From NCBI GenBank assembly GCA_030144725.1, contig JASKMD010000014.1:5073370-5137369 (forward strand): DNA of 64,000 bases. The letters are read 5' to 3'. Under the pieces are notes generated by a model. It made no database searches. It was not told the DNA's origin and saw only the letters and a list, made by a program, of their open reading frames with translations. The first letter of the stretch is position 1. Each line of letters starts with the position of its first letter. Positions 55,088-64,000 of this stretch are shown piece after piece. Both the position numbers and the translations under genes were made by a program. The stretch comes from Haematococcus lacustris (taxonomy: Eukaryota; Chlorophyta; Chlorophyceae; Chlamydomonadales; Haematococcaceae).

Positions 55088-58000
55088 TCAGCCGCCAAAG
55101 GTCTTGAGCGTGGCCAGGGCCGTGAGGGCAGCGGTAAGGGAGGCGCTGAGCATGTTGACGGCGTTGTTGTCCAGCCAGGGCCGGCCAGCAATGTGGGTCA
55201 CCAGGGGGCCGGGCTGTGAGGTCACCCGCCCGGTAGCGCGGTTGAATCCGGAGTACTGCACAAGGGCCAAGCAGGCGGGTATCAGGCAGGGGGCGGTACA
55301 AGCAGGGGTGGACAGCCTGGTGTGCCTTGAACTCCACCCCTCCCCCTCCCCCTCCCCCTCCCCCTCCCCCTCCCCCTCCCCCTCCCCCTCCCCCTCCCCC
55401 TCCCCCTCCCCCTCCCCCTCCCCCTCCCCCTCCCCCTTCCCCTCCCCCTCCCCCTCCCCCTCCCCCTCCCCCTCCCCCTCCCCCTCCCCCTCCCCCTCCC
55501 CCTCCCCCTCCTCCTTCAAGTCACCAACTCTCCTGACCAACTCCTCTGCTCTGCCCACCTCCAACTTCACCCCTTTCCAACCCTGTTCCTCTAGCCCTCA
55601 CTTCCTTCCTGCCCCTCCGCTCCCCTCCTCCACTTCCAGAACGCTTACACTGATCCTCACACCCCCTCCTCCTCTCCTCCTCTTCTCCCCGCACCCCACC
55701 CACCTGCAGGGTCGCCCCCAGCAGGCTGTCCACCACGCTGCCCACCAGGCCCGCCATGAGGCCCAGGGGGATGAGGCGCCACTGCGCCGCCGCCGCCGCA
55801 TGCTGACCCTCAAAGATCCACAAGGTGGGGGACACCAGCGCGGCGGCGTAGAAGACCGCACCCACCCACATGCCGCCCATGAGGGATGCTGACAGACCCA
55901 GCAGCGTCACCCCCGCCGTTGGTGCCGCGACGCACCGGGCGCAGGCTGGTGATGAGGCGGGGCGTGTCTGCGGGGCGGGGCGGGGCAGGTGCGGGGGGAG
56001 CAGTGAGGGGGTGGGTGGTGAGGGGGCAGGGAGGGGGGGGAGCAGTCAGGGGGGAGCAGTGATATGGGGCAGGGAGGGGGGGCAGGGAGGCAGGGGAGCA
56101 GGGAGTGGGTGGGTGGGTGAGGGGAGCAGCGAGGTGGTGGGTGAAGGTGCCAGGGCAGAGGGGCAGGGGTGGTGGCAGAGGAGGAGGTGACACTTGTGCT
56201 TGCTGGGGTGATGTGCGGTGCGGTGCAGGGCAGGTGCGTCTGGTGGGCAGGGGTGGTGTGGCTGCCCCCCTCACAGGCCTGCTCAGGGCTTACAACTGGG
56301 CATTAACTGCTGGGCATGAGCAGCCTGCCCCCGCCACCCAACTCCTGCCTCCCTGCGGCCTGCACCCCTGCCCCTGAGAACAGGAGAGATGGACAAACGA
56401 AGTAAAGACACCCGTTGGGGAGCTTCAGGTTGTGAGCGACAACAACACAAGCTATCAAACCGGTCGAACTAAAGCCCTGCCTCCTTCACCCCACCTCTGC
56501 AGCCTGTCCCTGCCGCCTTTTTACTCCCCGCACACCACCCTCCTCGCAGCTAATTTCTCCCGCCTCCCTGCCCCGCTCCCCCCCACCTGCACCCCTCCCC
56601 TGACCCCAGCCAGTTTCTCTCGCCCCCTGACCCCGTCACCCCCACCCCCACCCCCACCCCTGCCCCCCTGCCCTGCCCCAGCAGTCACCTGAGGACAGGG
56701 GGCCCAGCTCTGAGGCCCAGGTGTCGCCGCAGCAGCAGGCGTAGTAGCCCAGGAAGGCGCCCCCCAGCAGCGTGGCCAGCTGACAGCGCCAGGGCTCAAG
56801 GTGAGCCAGCCCGCCCAGCGGCACGTCCACACAGCCCGCTAGCACGCCGTACGCCACAGCCAGGCAGGTGGGCACCAGCCCGTTGCACAGCACCTGAGGG
56901 GGCGGCAGGCGGCAGCAGACCTGGCTAAGGAGATGGATGCAAGGCGGGCAGGCGGCGGGAGTGCAGCGAGGGGTGCAGGCGGCCCTGTGCCTCCACCCCC
57001 CCTTCCTTTCCTGCGCCCCAGCCCCTCTGGTTGCTCTGCCCCCCCAGCCCCTCTGGCCCCATGCGCACCTGTCTTGTCCTGTCTCACCTCCACCTGTCAT
57101 GTGCCCCCTGCCCCTCACTTGCTTCCTACTCAGCCGGGTCTGCCCCCCCAGGCCCCAGTCTCCCCCTCCGGCCCCCATGCCCACCTGCTTCCAGTCCCGC
57201 TGCCCGCCCAGCTTCCCCGCATCGTCCAGCCCGACCTTCAGCTCCTCCTTGAACTGCGTCAGCTGGCTGCTGCTGAGGTAGAAGGCCAGCAGGGTGGCGC
57301 CAAAGCGCAGGCTGCAGCCCAGGGTGCCGGCGCCCACAACAAAAGCCGCCATTGCGCCCGACACCGCCAGGCTGTTGCGCCGCAGGCCCCACAGGGCAAT
57401 GGCGGCACCTCCTGGGGCAGGAAGATATGATACGAAGCTGTCCACGCAGCAGTCCATGACAGGCCATCCCACCACCTCCCACCCCTTCCCTCCCACCCAC
57501 TCCTCCCAACCCCTTCCTCCCAACCCCTCCTTCCACCCCCTCCTCACACCTCCCTCCTCCCAATCCCTCCTTGGTCACACATACTGGCCAACACCCTTCC
57601 CCTGTCCCTGCCCCTGCCCTGTGCTTCTCACCCCTGCACAGCCAGTTGCGCATCTGCTCATCTGCTGCACAGCCCGTGACAACCAACTGGCAATGAAGAT
57701 CAGATCACCGGTGTAAGTGTGAGGTGCATGTCACCCACACAGACTCCACCAAGCAATAGCCAGGTGCGGCCTTCTGCCTCACCCCTGCCATGTGCCAGCC
57801 CCCCTGAGGACACTCCCTGATGACCCCCTAGGCCCTCACCTGCAAGCGCCCCGCCCCACTGCAGCAGCAGGCCGAAGGCGTGAGAGGCGACTATGGCAGC
57901 ACAGGCCGCCAGCAGCAGGGCGACGGAGCGGGCCAGGAGCAGGCCCTGGTGCAGGCGGGTGGGGGGCCGGCTGCTGGGCAGCTTCTCAATGCCGTCCAAG

Positions 58001-59550
58001 GAGGACTCCACCTGCATGGCGCAGCACAGCACAGCACAGCACAGCTCGCCACGCCCTGTTGGCTGATGCATCTGAAGGGCTCGCCAGCGCTCTCTAGTAG
58101 CCCTGACTGTGACCTGGGGACTTATATACACTTATATATATACACATACATTTAAATACTAATTGTAACCATACAAACAGTATATATATATATATATACA
58201 TAACACAATTCTATACATGCATTTGGAGGGCTTGCCAGCCGCCTCATCCAGTAGCACCCTCACAGCATCCCAGGCACGGACCAAGGGCGTGGACTTGGGA
58301 TTGGGGCTGAGCTGGACTGAAATTGAGCACTGCAGCAATGCTTGCACCTGGCCCTCCAGGCCGCACTGGACCAGTACTTGTGTTTCTGCACCACGGCCGC
58401 AGCACTGCCCCTGCAGAGCCTCCGACTGTGAGCAGTGTGACCTGCACGGCCTGTGCTTGCACCTTGCGCCTTTTAGCTGTGAACCTGTGGTTGCAGTAGT
58501 GTCAGACCTACTGCCACCATTTCCAGTTGCCCCAGTGGCATAGAGTGGTGGCTGAGGGCTCCTTGGCTGGCTGGCTGGCTGGGGCTTGTGGCATGTGCAG
58601 TGCTCAGGATGCTGCTGGTGGTAATGGCCCTAATGGCCAAAGCAGTAGTAGCTGCAGCAACGTCACCACCAGCACCAGCACCTTCATGCCAGCAGCTTTT
58701 TGCCAACCCCCTCACCCGCACTGCCAGCACAGCCAGCACTACCACTAGTTCAGGACCAATGCAGTGGAGCCATGCAGGACAGGTGCATGCTCACCTGCTG
58801 GAGGGCCTGCTGCGCCCGAGCTAGGGCAGCGGCGACACTCTGACTGCCTGGGCTGGCTCCAGCTGGCACCCCAGACCCATCCGTGAGGGACACAGCCTGT
58901 GCAGCACCGCTGCCATCACCATCACTGCTGCTGCTGCTTGCACTGCTTCTAGGGGGGCTGGAGCTTGCTGAGCGCCTAGGAGTAGAGGGATGCTCTGCCT
59001 GAGGTGTAGCATGGGCCGCTGCATTGCCAGCAAAATCTTCTCCTGCCTGAGCTGGGCTGCCTGTTGGGGCAGCCGCCACACTTAGCACCTCGTGGGTGGA
59101 TGAGGCTGCAGGGCTCAGGGATCGTTGTGCTTGATGTGTCGGTAACAGGGCTGGCACGGGTGCTGTTGGTTGATGGTGGTGCGGGCTGGGAAGGGGGTTG
59201 CCGAAGGTGTGCTTTTGAGCATTAGTTAGAGCCTGTGATGATGATCCAGAATCATGAGAGGGTAGGAAGGCAACGAACTGCTGGCTTGTGCTTGTAGCCT
59301 GCTTGTCGTCGTGCGTAGCCTGCCATTGCAGCCTCGAAGCCAAGGGCCGAGCATAGAGACTCAGGTATGATTGTCCAGCTCCGCGAGGTGAAAGCTTTAC
59401 GCGTGTCGCGGTGTTGTAGCTAGGTTGCAGTATGTGAGAGGCGCGGTGCCGCATCTGCCCAGCTGGATTGCGTCGCAACCCAGAGACTACTGAGGGATGA
59501 TGCTGGGACGATGCATTGCAAATGTGCTGCGCCGGCAGCTCAGGCCCCAA
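55088..59550 (-). CDS. TMEM19 / DUF92 family multi-pass membrane protein
   Basis: Exons: 58795-59550, 57840-58011, 57185-57411, 56689-56893, 55704-55967, 55088-55255. Family blocks: [104 protein letters not shown] and [19 protein letters not shown]92 includes human TMEM19, plant PGR and the phytyl-phosphate kinase VTE6; this sequence follows the TMEM19/PGR branch, whose function is unsettled. The first exon adds about 250 Ser/Ala/Pro-rich residues, possibly a targeting peptide; its link to the rest rests on phase and splice sites. One extra G in a G5 run (plus strand C 55910-55914) breaks the frame between RGTNGG and TLLGLSASL. Without it the protein is 596 residues. Confidence 0.85.
55333..55512. 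repeat. (CCCCCT)n array in the TMEM19-like gene, last intron
   Basis: About 30 copies of a hexamer with one variant (CCCCCTTCCCCT near 55434). It starts about 80 bp from the last exon. The poly-Pro and poly-Ser/Pro frames it gives are artefacts. Confidence 0.95.
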
Positions 59551-59871
59551 GCTAGGAACCCTTTTTTACAAATCGTCGGGACGTCTGTTTTGACTTGCTA
59601 AATGACAATGTATCTCGCACAGGTTAGTGCTGTGCGCGAAAGATTGCCTGTGGGATGTGATTAGTGCATGGCGTAGTTTTTTGTTGTCGAATTTTGTTGT
59701 CGAATAGGTGTTATACAACCTGTATCCCTGCCAGCCCCCTCGCCCCACACAAGGGCCTTCAATCGAGCTGCACCACTAGGTACCACTAGGGTACACTAGC
59801 GGGACTACTCGAATGGTGTGAAGGTGCTGTGTGGAGTATACCCCATGCACATGGACATGGTGCATTAGTGA
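59551..59871. other. Upstream region of the TMEM19-like gene
   Basis: Presumed promoter side, richer in AT than its surroundings (59560-59720). No gene was recognised. Confidence 0.4.
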
Positions 59872-59978
59872 CTACCATCTATACTATTGCCTGACCCCTG
59901 AGGGCTATCGTGTAGAGTTGGCATGACAAAACATGCGCTGATTGCAAGCTGATGACAGCTCAAATGGGGGGGCACACA
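59872..59978 (-). other. Conserved 3' tail of Fanzor-like copy F (candidate guide-RNA region)
   Basis: Same order as the D and E tails: TGTGTGCCCCCCCA, AGCTGTCATCAGCTTGCAAT, GCATGTTTTGTCATGCCAAC, GGGTCAGGCAAT and a TGGTAG end. It is closest to the D tail. Confidence 0.5.
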
Positions 59979-60325
59979 TTACTGTGCCACAACAGGCTCC
60001 TGCTCTTGCTGCTGCTGCTGCTGCTGCTGCTGCTGGGCCTTGGGTGGCTTGTCTTGCACCCGCTTGTAGCCCAGGCCAGGGTGCTCCTTGCCCTGGACAG
60101 GCAGAGCTCCCTGGTCCGGCCAGCAGCACAGCTCCATTGGGCGCCACCTGCTCTCCCCAATGCGCTGCATGTTGCAGTCCCTGTCCAGCCACCTGCAAGG
60201 CTGTCTGCCTTGCCTTTGGCTGCCTTGCCTGGGCCTTGCCTTTGCCCTTGGTGGGCTGGGGTGGGCTCAGCTGCCTGCTCAGCCTTGGTGCGCTTGGTGC
60301 GCTTGGCTGGCGGGGGAATGCTGGG
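59979..60325 (-). pseudogene. TnpB/Fanzor-like C-terminal fragment (copy F), damaged
   Basis: A relative of D and E. The end reads MQRIGESRWRPMELCCWP and a Gln-rich tail to a TAA at 59979. The RuvC-III region reads RWLDRDCNMQRIGES: a 12-bp in-frame deletion removes A-A-L-N from the D-R-D-C-N-A-A-L-N-M motif of its sisters. Upstream PAKRTKRTKAEQAAEP is in another frame, so there is also a frameshift. It is cut off by the GGGGT array at 60331. Confidence 0.6.
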
Positions 60326-60330
60326 CCCAG

Positions 60331-60764
60331 GGGTGGGGTGGGGTGGGTGTGGGGTGGGGTGGGGTGGGGTGGGGTGGGGTGGGGTGGGGGTGGGGTGGGG
60401 TGGGGTGGGGGGTGGGGTGGGGTGGGGTGGGGTGGGGTGGGGTGGGGTGGGGGGGTGGGGTGGGGTGGGGTGGGGTGGGGTGGGGGTGGGGTGGGGTGGG
60501 GTGGGGTGGGGTGGGGTGGGGTGGGGGTGGGGTGGGGTGGGGTGGGGTGGGGTGGGGTGGGGTGGGGTGGGGGTGGGGTGGGGTGGGGTGGGGTGGGGGT
60601 GGGGTGGGGTGGGGTGGGGTGGGGTGGGGGTGGGGTGGGGTGGGGTGGGGTGGGGTGGGGTGGGGTTGGGGTGGGGTGGGGTGGGGTGGGGTGGGGGTGG
60701 GGGTGGGGTGGGGGTGGGGGTGGGGGTGGGGTGGGGTGGGGTGGGGTGGGGGTGGGGGGGAGGT
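60331..60764. repeat. GGGGT/GGGGGT array, about 430 bp
   Basis: Irregular pentamer and hexamer units (GGGGT with scattered GGGGGT), G-rich on the plus strand. Likely to form G-quadruplexes. All long frames here are repeat artefacts. It directly truncates Fanzor-like copy F. Confidence 0.95.
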
Positions 60765-60785
60765 GAATGGCCAACGCGTACAGCA

Positions 60786-60905
60786 GCATGGCTGTCGCTC
60801 CAGAGATACGCACCTCGCACTGATGTCGCATGGCAACACGCTGGCTGCCAAATGCTCCTACACCCGCCGTGTCCTCTGACACGCGATTACAGCGGAGGTA
60901 TCACT
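60786..60905 (+). repeat. Dispersed repeat, copy 2 (partner 53979-54100)
   Basis: Same order of blocks as the partner, starting GCATGGCTGTCGCTCCAGAG. It abuts the GGGGT array on its left. Confidence 0.7.
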
Positions 60906-61718
60906 GTCGGCCAAATTGCCTGCCATAGTCCAGCCTTTGCCAAGAGGTGTCCAGCACAACTCAAACATAATTTGTACTTCCTAGCCTAACCCTAACCCTA
61001 ACCCTTGGTTTATACCTTCTCTCAATATTGTGGGGTTTTGCTGTAGGGTTTAGTATCTGCCTCAAGTACAACCCAAAATTCGCAGCTGCGTAACTAAACT
61101 GCAGGTCTCCGCGCGTGCACGTGGCCGGCGTAGGCTAGAGCGAAAATGACTCCACGCATACCGGCAGACGAAAGCGGTGATACGGCCGGGCCATATCAGC
61201 ATTCGCTGTTCTATGTATTTTCGCACGCCTTTTGCTCGCAGATGTCTCTTCCGACATATGCAACCTCGCAGTGCTGGGGACAGGCAGCCTGCATATGTCA
61301 GAGCTGTTGGAGATCTTCAAACGGGATGCCATAATGCACCTCAACACAGATGATAACAGACCCGGCTTCATCCCCAACAGGGTTTCCTCTGCGCACAGTG
61401 CCCAGATCATGCCAGCATGCCTGCCACTCAGCTCTCACACACACCCTCACACGTGCATAGCAACACTAGGTGGAGGTGGATGCCTGCATAGCAACCCAGT
61501 GTCAGCTGGCAGCGCACAACAATGAGCTGCCACAAACACACTCCATAGAACTGTGCGTGCACATTGGCAATCAGGCCTGCTGTCCCGTGTGCTCCCCATG
61601 CACACTAGCTATGTACAGCACTGCAGCAAAGACTGCAGCTGGCTGGGAACATGATGCCTCTAAGCACTGCCATGCCACTCTCCAAAAGGTGCCAATGTGA
61701 TCTAACAGCCGTCAAAAC
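60906..61718. other. No gene recognised; possible orphan exon
   Basis: Contains three CCCTAA units at about 60988-61003. A block at about 61240-61380 (plus) reads NLAVLGTGSLHMSELLEIFK, then NTDDNRPGFIPNR. It looks protein-like with an acceptor-like GCAG before it, but the family and neighbouring exons are unknown. Confidence 0.3.
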
Positions 61719-62469
61719 TCACATGCATGCACTGCCTTCTATGCTCCCCATCAAAACTGGCCTTGAACGTACTCGAATGGCTCTAGGGCTGCTGGTCCCC
61801 AGCATCAGCTCCAGTGTGACCTTGACGAACAGCACTGTGCCTACCAGCCCCCCCACGGCCAGGATGGCGCTCACTGGGTTCTTCAGTGCGCTGGTGAGGG
61901 GACGCAGCATCACATACCCAGTGCCCAGCATGACCGTCACAAAGTAGCGGCCGTAGCGCGCCACGTTGCCCCCAGAACTCCTGCCCTTCTGCCAGGCTGT
62001 ACATGGGCATGTGGCCAGTGGCTACGGAGGCTGAGCTGTCTGCAAGCTGTGCCAAGGTGGGCAGGGACTCTGGGTGCAGGGAACCTGCGTCGCTGGCCAT
62101 TGGCGCCAGGGTGCTGATGGCTAGAAGCAGAACTAAGGTAGCTGCTGTTTGCTGCAGGTACAGGTGCGCTGTGCAGGGGGTGACTGAGCTGCTGGCTTGC
62201 TTGACCCCAGTCTCCAAGGTGACTCCTTCACAGTCTGCCGTGATGTGGTCATGCTGACGAGAAGCCGCAGAAGAAGAGCGTCGGCCCCTGGTGGCGCCGC
62301 TGTCGGTCGGGCGTGCGCTCTTCGGAAACGTGTGTGAAGACAAGGAGCGATGGCAGGCCATGGACGTGCCGAAGGCTTTGCAGCGGAGCTTAGAGCTGAG
62401 CATGCTAAGTTTGCTGATTCGTGGCTTCAGCGAAGAAGCTGGCTGTCGTGCACGAGACGGAGATTGCAC
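61719..62469 (-). CDS. ycf33: Nuclear-encoded Ycf33-like plastid membrane protein (frame broken once)
   Basis: Ycf33 is a small conserved protein of plastids and cyanobacteria with unknown role. The gene starts at ATG 62469 with a Ser/Arg/Lys-rich transit-like region, a hydrophobic stretch (TLVLLLAISTLAPMASDAG) that may be a second targeting segment, then FWG…. After a frame change the Ycf33-like core follows: VARYGRYFVTVMLGTGYVML, RPLTSALKNPVSAILAVGGL and a second helix ending VTLELMLG. It stops at 61719. The change is one extra G in a G5 run (plus strand C 61969-61973). About 250 residues in all. No intron was needed. The Ycf33 assignment rests on remembered pattern (FW.N..RY.RYF and two helices). 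Confidence 0.62.
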
Positions 62470-62768
62470 ATGGTTGAGTAGAAAAAGTTGACTGCATTGT
62501 CACGAGAATTGGGGTCGCTCATTATGATTCTTTGTTCACAAGGTTGCGGACAACTAAAGTGTCTCAGTGCCCAGCAACAGCACCAACAGCAGCAGGCGGC
62601 TCTCCTCCACTCACCAACCCCACCCCCCCCTCCCTCGCTGGGCACCGGCCCCTTCATCCCCCACTGTGCAGCTTCAGCATCCCTCCGCTCCCCCACTAGG
62701 CTGCCAGGATGCAACAGAACAGAAACTCCAGCGCATGGGAGACACAGCCAAGCTGCAGCAGCTGCAGC

Positions 62769-62772
<4 letters not shown>
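62470..62772. other. Upstream region of the Ycf33-like gene
   Basis: Presumed promoter side of the minus-strand Ycf33-like gene. Frames on the plus strand here run into the CAG repeat and are not supported. Confidence 0.4.

Positions 62773-62851
<79 letters not shown>
62773..62851. repeat. (CAG)n trinucleotide repeat
   Basis: About 25 CAG units with one CGCAG interruption near 62807. Reads as poly-Gln, poly-Ser or poly-Ala depending on frame. Confidence 0.95.
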
Positions 62852-62852
<1 letters not shown>

Positions 62853-64000
62853 CCTCAGCCTGCCACCATGCATCTGAGTGGCTGTGTGCGCACAAGGAGT
62901 GCTGGCCTGTGCCTGCTGCCCGCCGCTCCTGCCACCCGCTGCTGTTCAAGCTCGACCTTCTACACCGGACGCTCTCTTGTAAGGCCGATTTGTACGTACT
63001 ACGGGACAAGCTGATACCGATCTTGATGTGCCGACACCCTAGGCAACTCAACCTGACGCACCTCCACGCCCGTGCTCGTACCCCCTCCAAGGCGCCGCTC
63101 TTGCCACCGCTGCTGTGCAAGCTCCAGCCGCCGAGCAGCCATACCAAGCTGACTAATATGCCTGCCTCCTTGAACTGTTCATATGCGGACACATAGGGCC
63201 AGGGAGGTGTGTCTGCAATAGAAGGGAGGTGTGTCTGCAATTGCCCGGCCTTCGCAAGGGGGTTGGGGTAGGAGATCCGGTATTGGTGCCGGATGCTTGC
63301 TGCATGCAAACAGTTCGGATAACAGATAACACAGCCCCTGGTCACCCCCGCCATTGGCCCCGCAATTCACTTTTTGGCACCGTCTTTGATCCGCTGCATG
63401 TAATTCTTCCACCGTTGGGCTCTACATCTCACAACGGTGTCGCTAGCAGGTTAGGCCCTCTTATGTCGATTGTACTGCATTGTCTCAACGACTTGATTAG
63501 CTTCGCAATGTAATTCTCCATCTGTTTATATGCGTGTCGCAACAGGAGAGATGAATTGGTGGCCGGAGGCATTTCCGTGCCGAGCAGCCTATGCTGCCGT
63601 CGGACTTGCAACTCGCGATTACATCCCAGGTAAGCACGGGGTGCTGTTTCTTAGTGCGTATTGCATACAATGTCAACACATGCAACCAAATCTGCTGACC
63701 TCCACAGGTGCTTGGCAGTTGTGAGGATCAGCATCAAACCCACAGCAGCCCAAGGCTCTTCCAACCAGGAGTGCAGCAAGGGAATCAGCTCTTGAAAACA
63801 GTGAGCAAGAGGTGAGTAAGATTGTAATTTACCTCACCTTGTCTAGGTCAGTTTGATGTTCGTGTGAACACTTGCGCAACGCATGACAGGCATGAACAGT
63901 TGAGGGTAACACACAACTGTCATGAGCCTGAGTTTCGAACGTTTTCTACTTTTTTCCAACCATGTTTTGTGGTGTGTGCCCCAAGACCTTGTCTTTGTGA
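62852..64000. other. No gene recognised at the right edge
   Basis: A tandem pair of GGGAGGTGTGTCTGCAAT lies at about 63202-63241. A small block at 63551-63629 (MNWWPEAFPCRAAYAAVGLA) has acceptor- and donor-like ends, but splicing on gives a stop within five codons. No gene is called. Confidence 0.4.

Noticed and set aside
55253..55892. Pro- or Ser-Pro-rich frames resembling a cell-wall protein
   Set aside because: They span the (CCCCCT)n array inside an intron of the TMEM19-like gene on the other strand.
59942..60989. Frames of 190-345 residues through the GGGGT array
   Set aside because: Repeat-driven. The only real coding signal is the Fanzor-like fragment on the minus strand at 59979-60325.

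Overview
This window looks like nuclear DNA of a green alga, probably a chlamydomonadalean (Haematococcus-like; inference). It is GC-rich. Its genes are broken into many short exons with GT..AG introns and low-complexity CAG/CTG tracts. It encodes plastid-targeted or plant-type proteins (class II DAHP synthase, a nuclear Ycf33) next to ordinary eukaryotic housekeeping genes. Exon models below were built by hand from splice sites, reading phase and remembered family alignments; no search was run.

Layout. 332-3178 (-): secreted class 3 lipase. 3889-5302: orphan GST-like exon and the 3' part of a TnpB/Fanzor-like gene. 5303-5802: a 500-N gap. 5966-8500 (-): KDEL receptor, its last exon probably lost in the gap. 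8830-12400: an element with long, diverged inverted arms around an unidentified gene. 12401-15940: debris with an 18-bp minisatellite, two more Fanzor-like 3' ends and some orphan exons. 16022-23048 (+): tyrosyl-DNA phosphodiesterase 1 (TDP1), 12 exons. 24062-25810 (-): single-exon F-box/LRR-like protein. 26212-30136 (-): METTL4-type MT-A70 adenine methyltransferase, divergent from 30873-37942 (+): U-box cyclophilin PPIL2/CYC4, 16 exons. 38287-40047 (+): class II DAHP synthase with transit peptide.

The most dynamic part is 42172-52850. A dead, intron-bearing Fanzor-like gene carrying a 379-bp solo LTR occurs twice, 7574 bp apart, as 2230-bp direct repeats. Between the copies lies the internal region of a Ty3/gypsy retrotransposon that has lost both LTRs except an 18-bp stub. 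All 8 differences seen between the 2230-bp copies fall inside the LTR. A third Fanzor-like copy at 15.3 kb supplies the empty insertion site and shows the LTR's 5-bp target duplication.

From 55 kb on come a TMEM19/DUF92 membrane protein (55088-59550, -), a third copy of the other Fanzor-like 3' end joined to a GGGGT array, and a nuclear Ycf33 gene (61719-62469, -). The last two genes each carry one apparent extra G in a G5 run. The most promising system here is the TnpB/Fanzor-like family: six copies of two types. Three of them share a conserved noncoding tail of about 100 bp after the stop codon, where TnpB-type guide RNAs lie.
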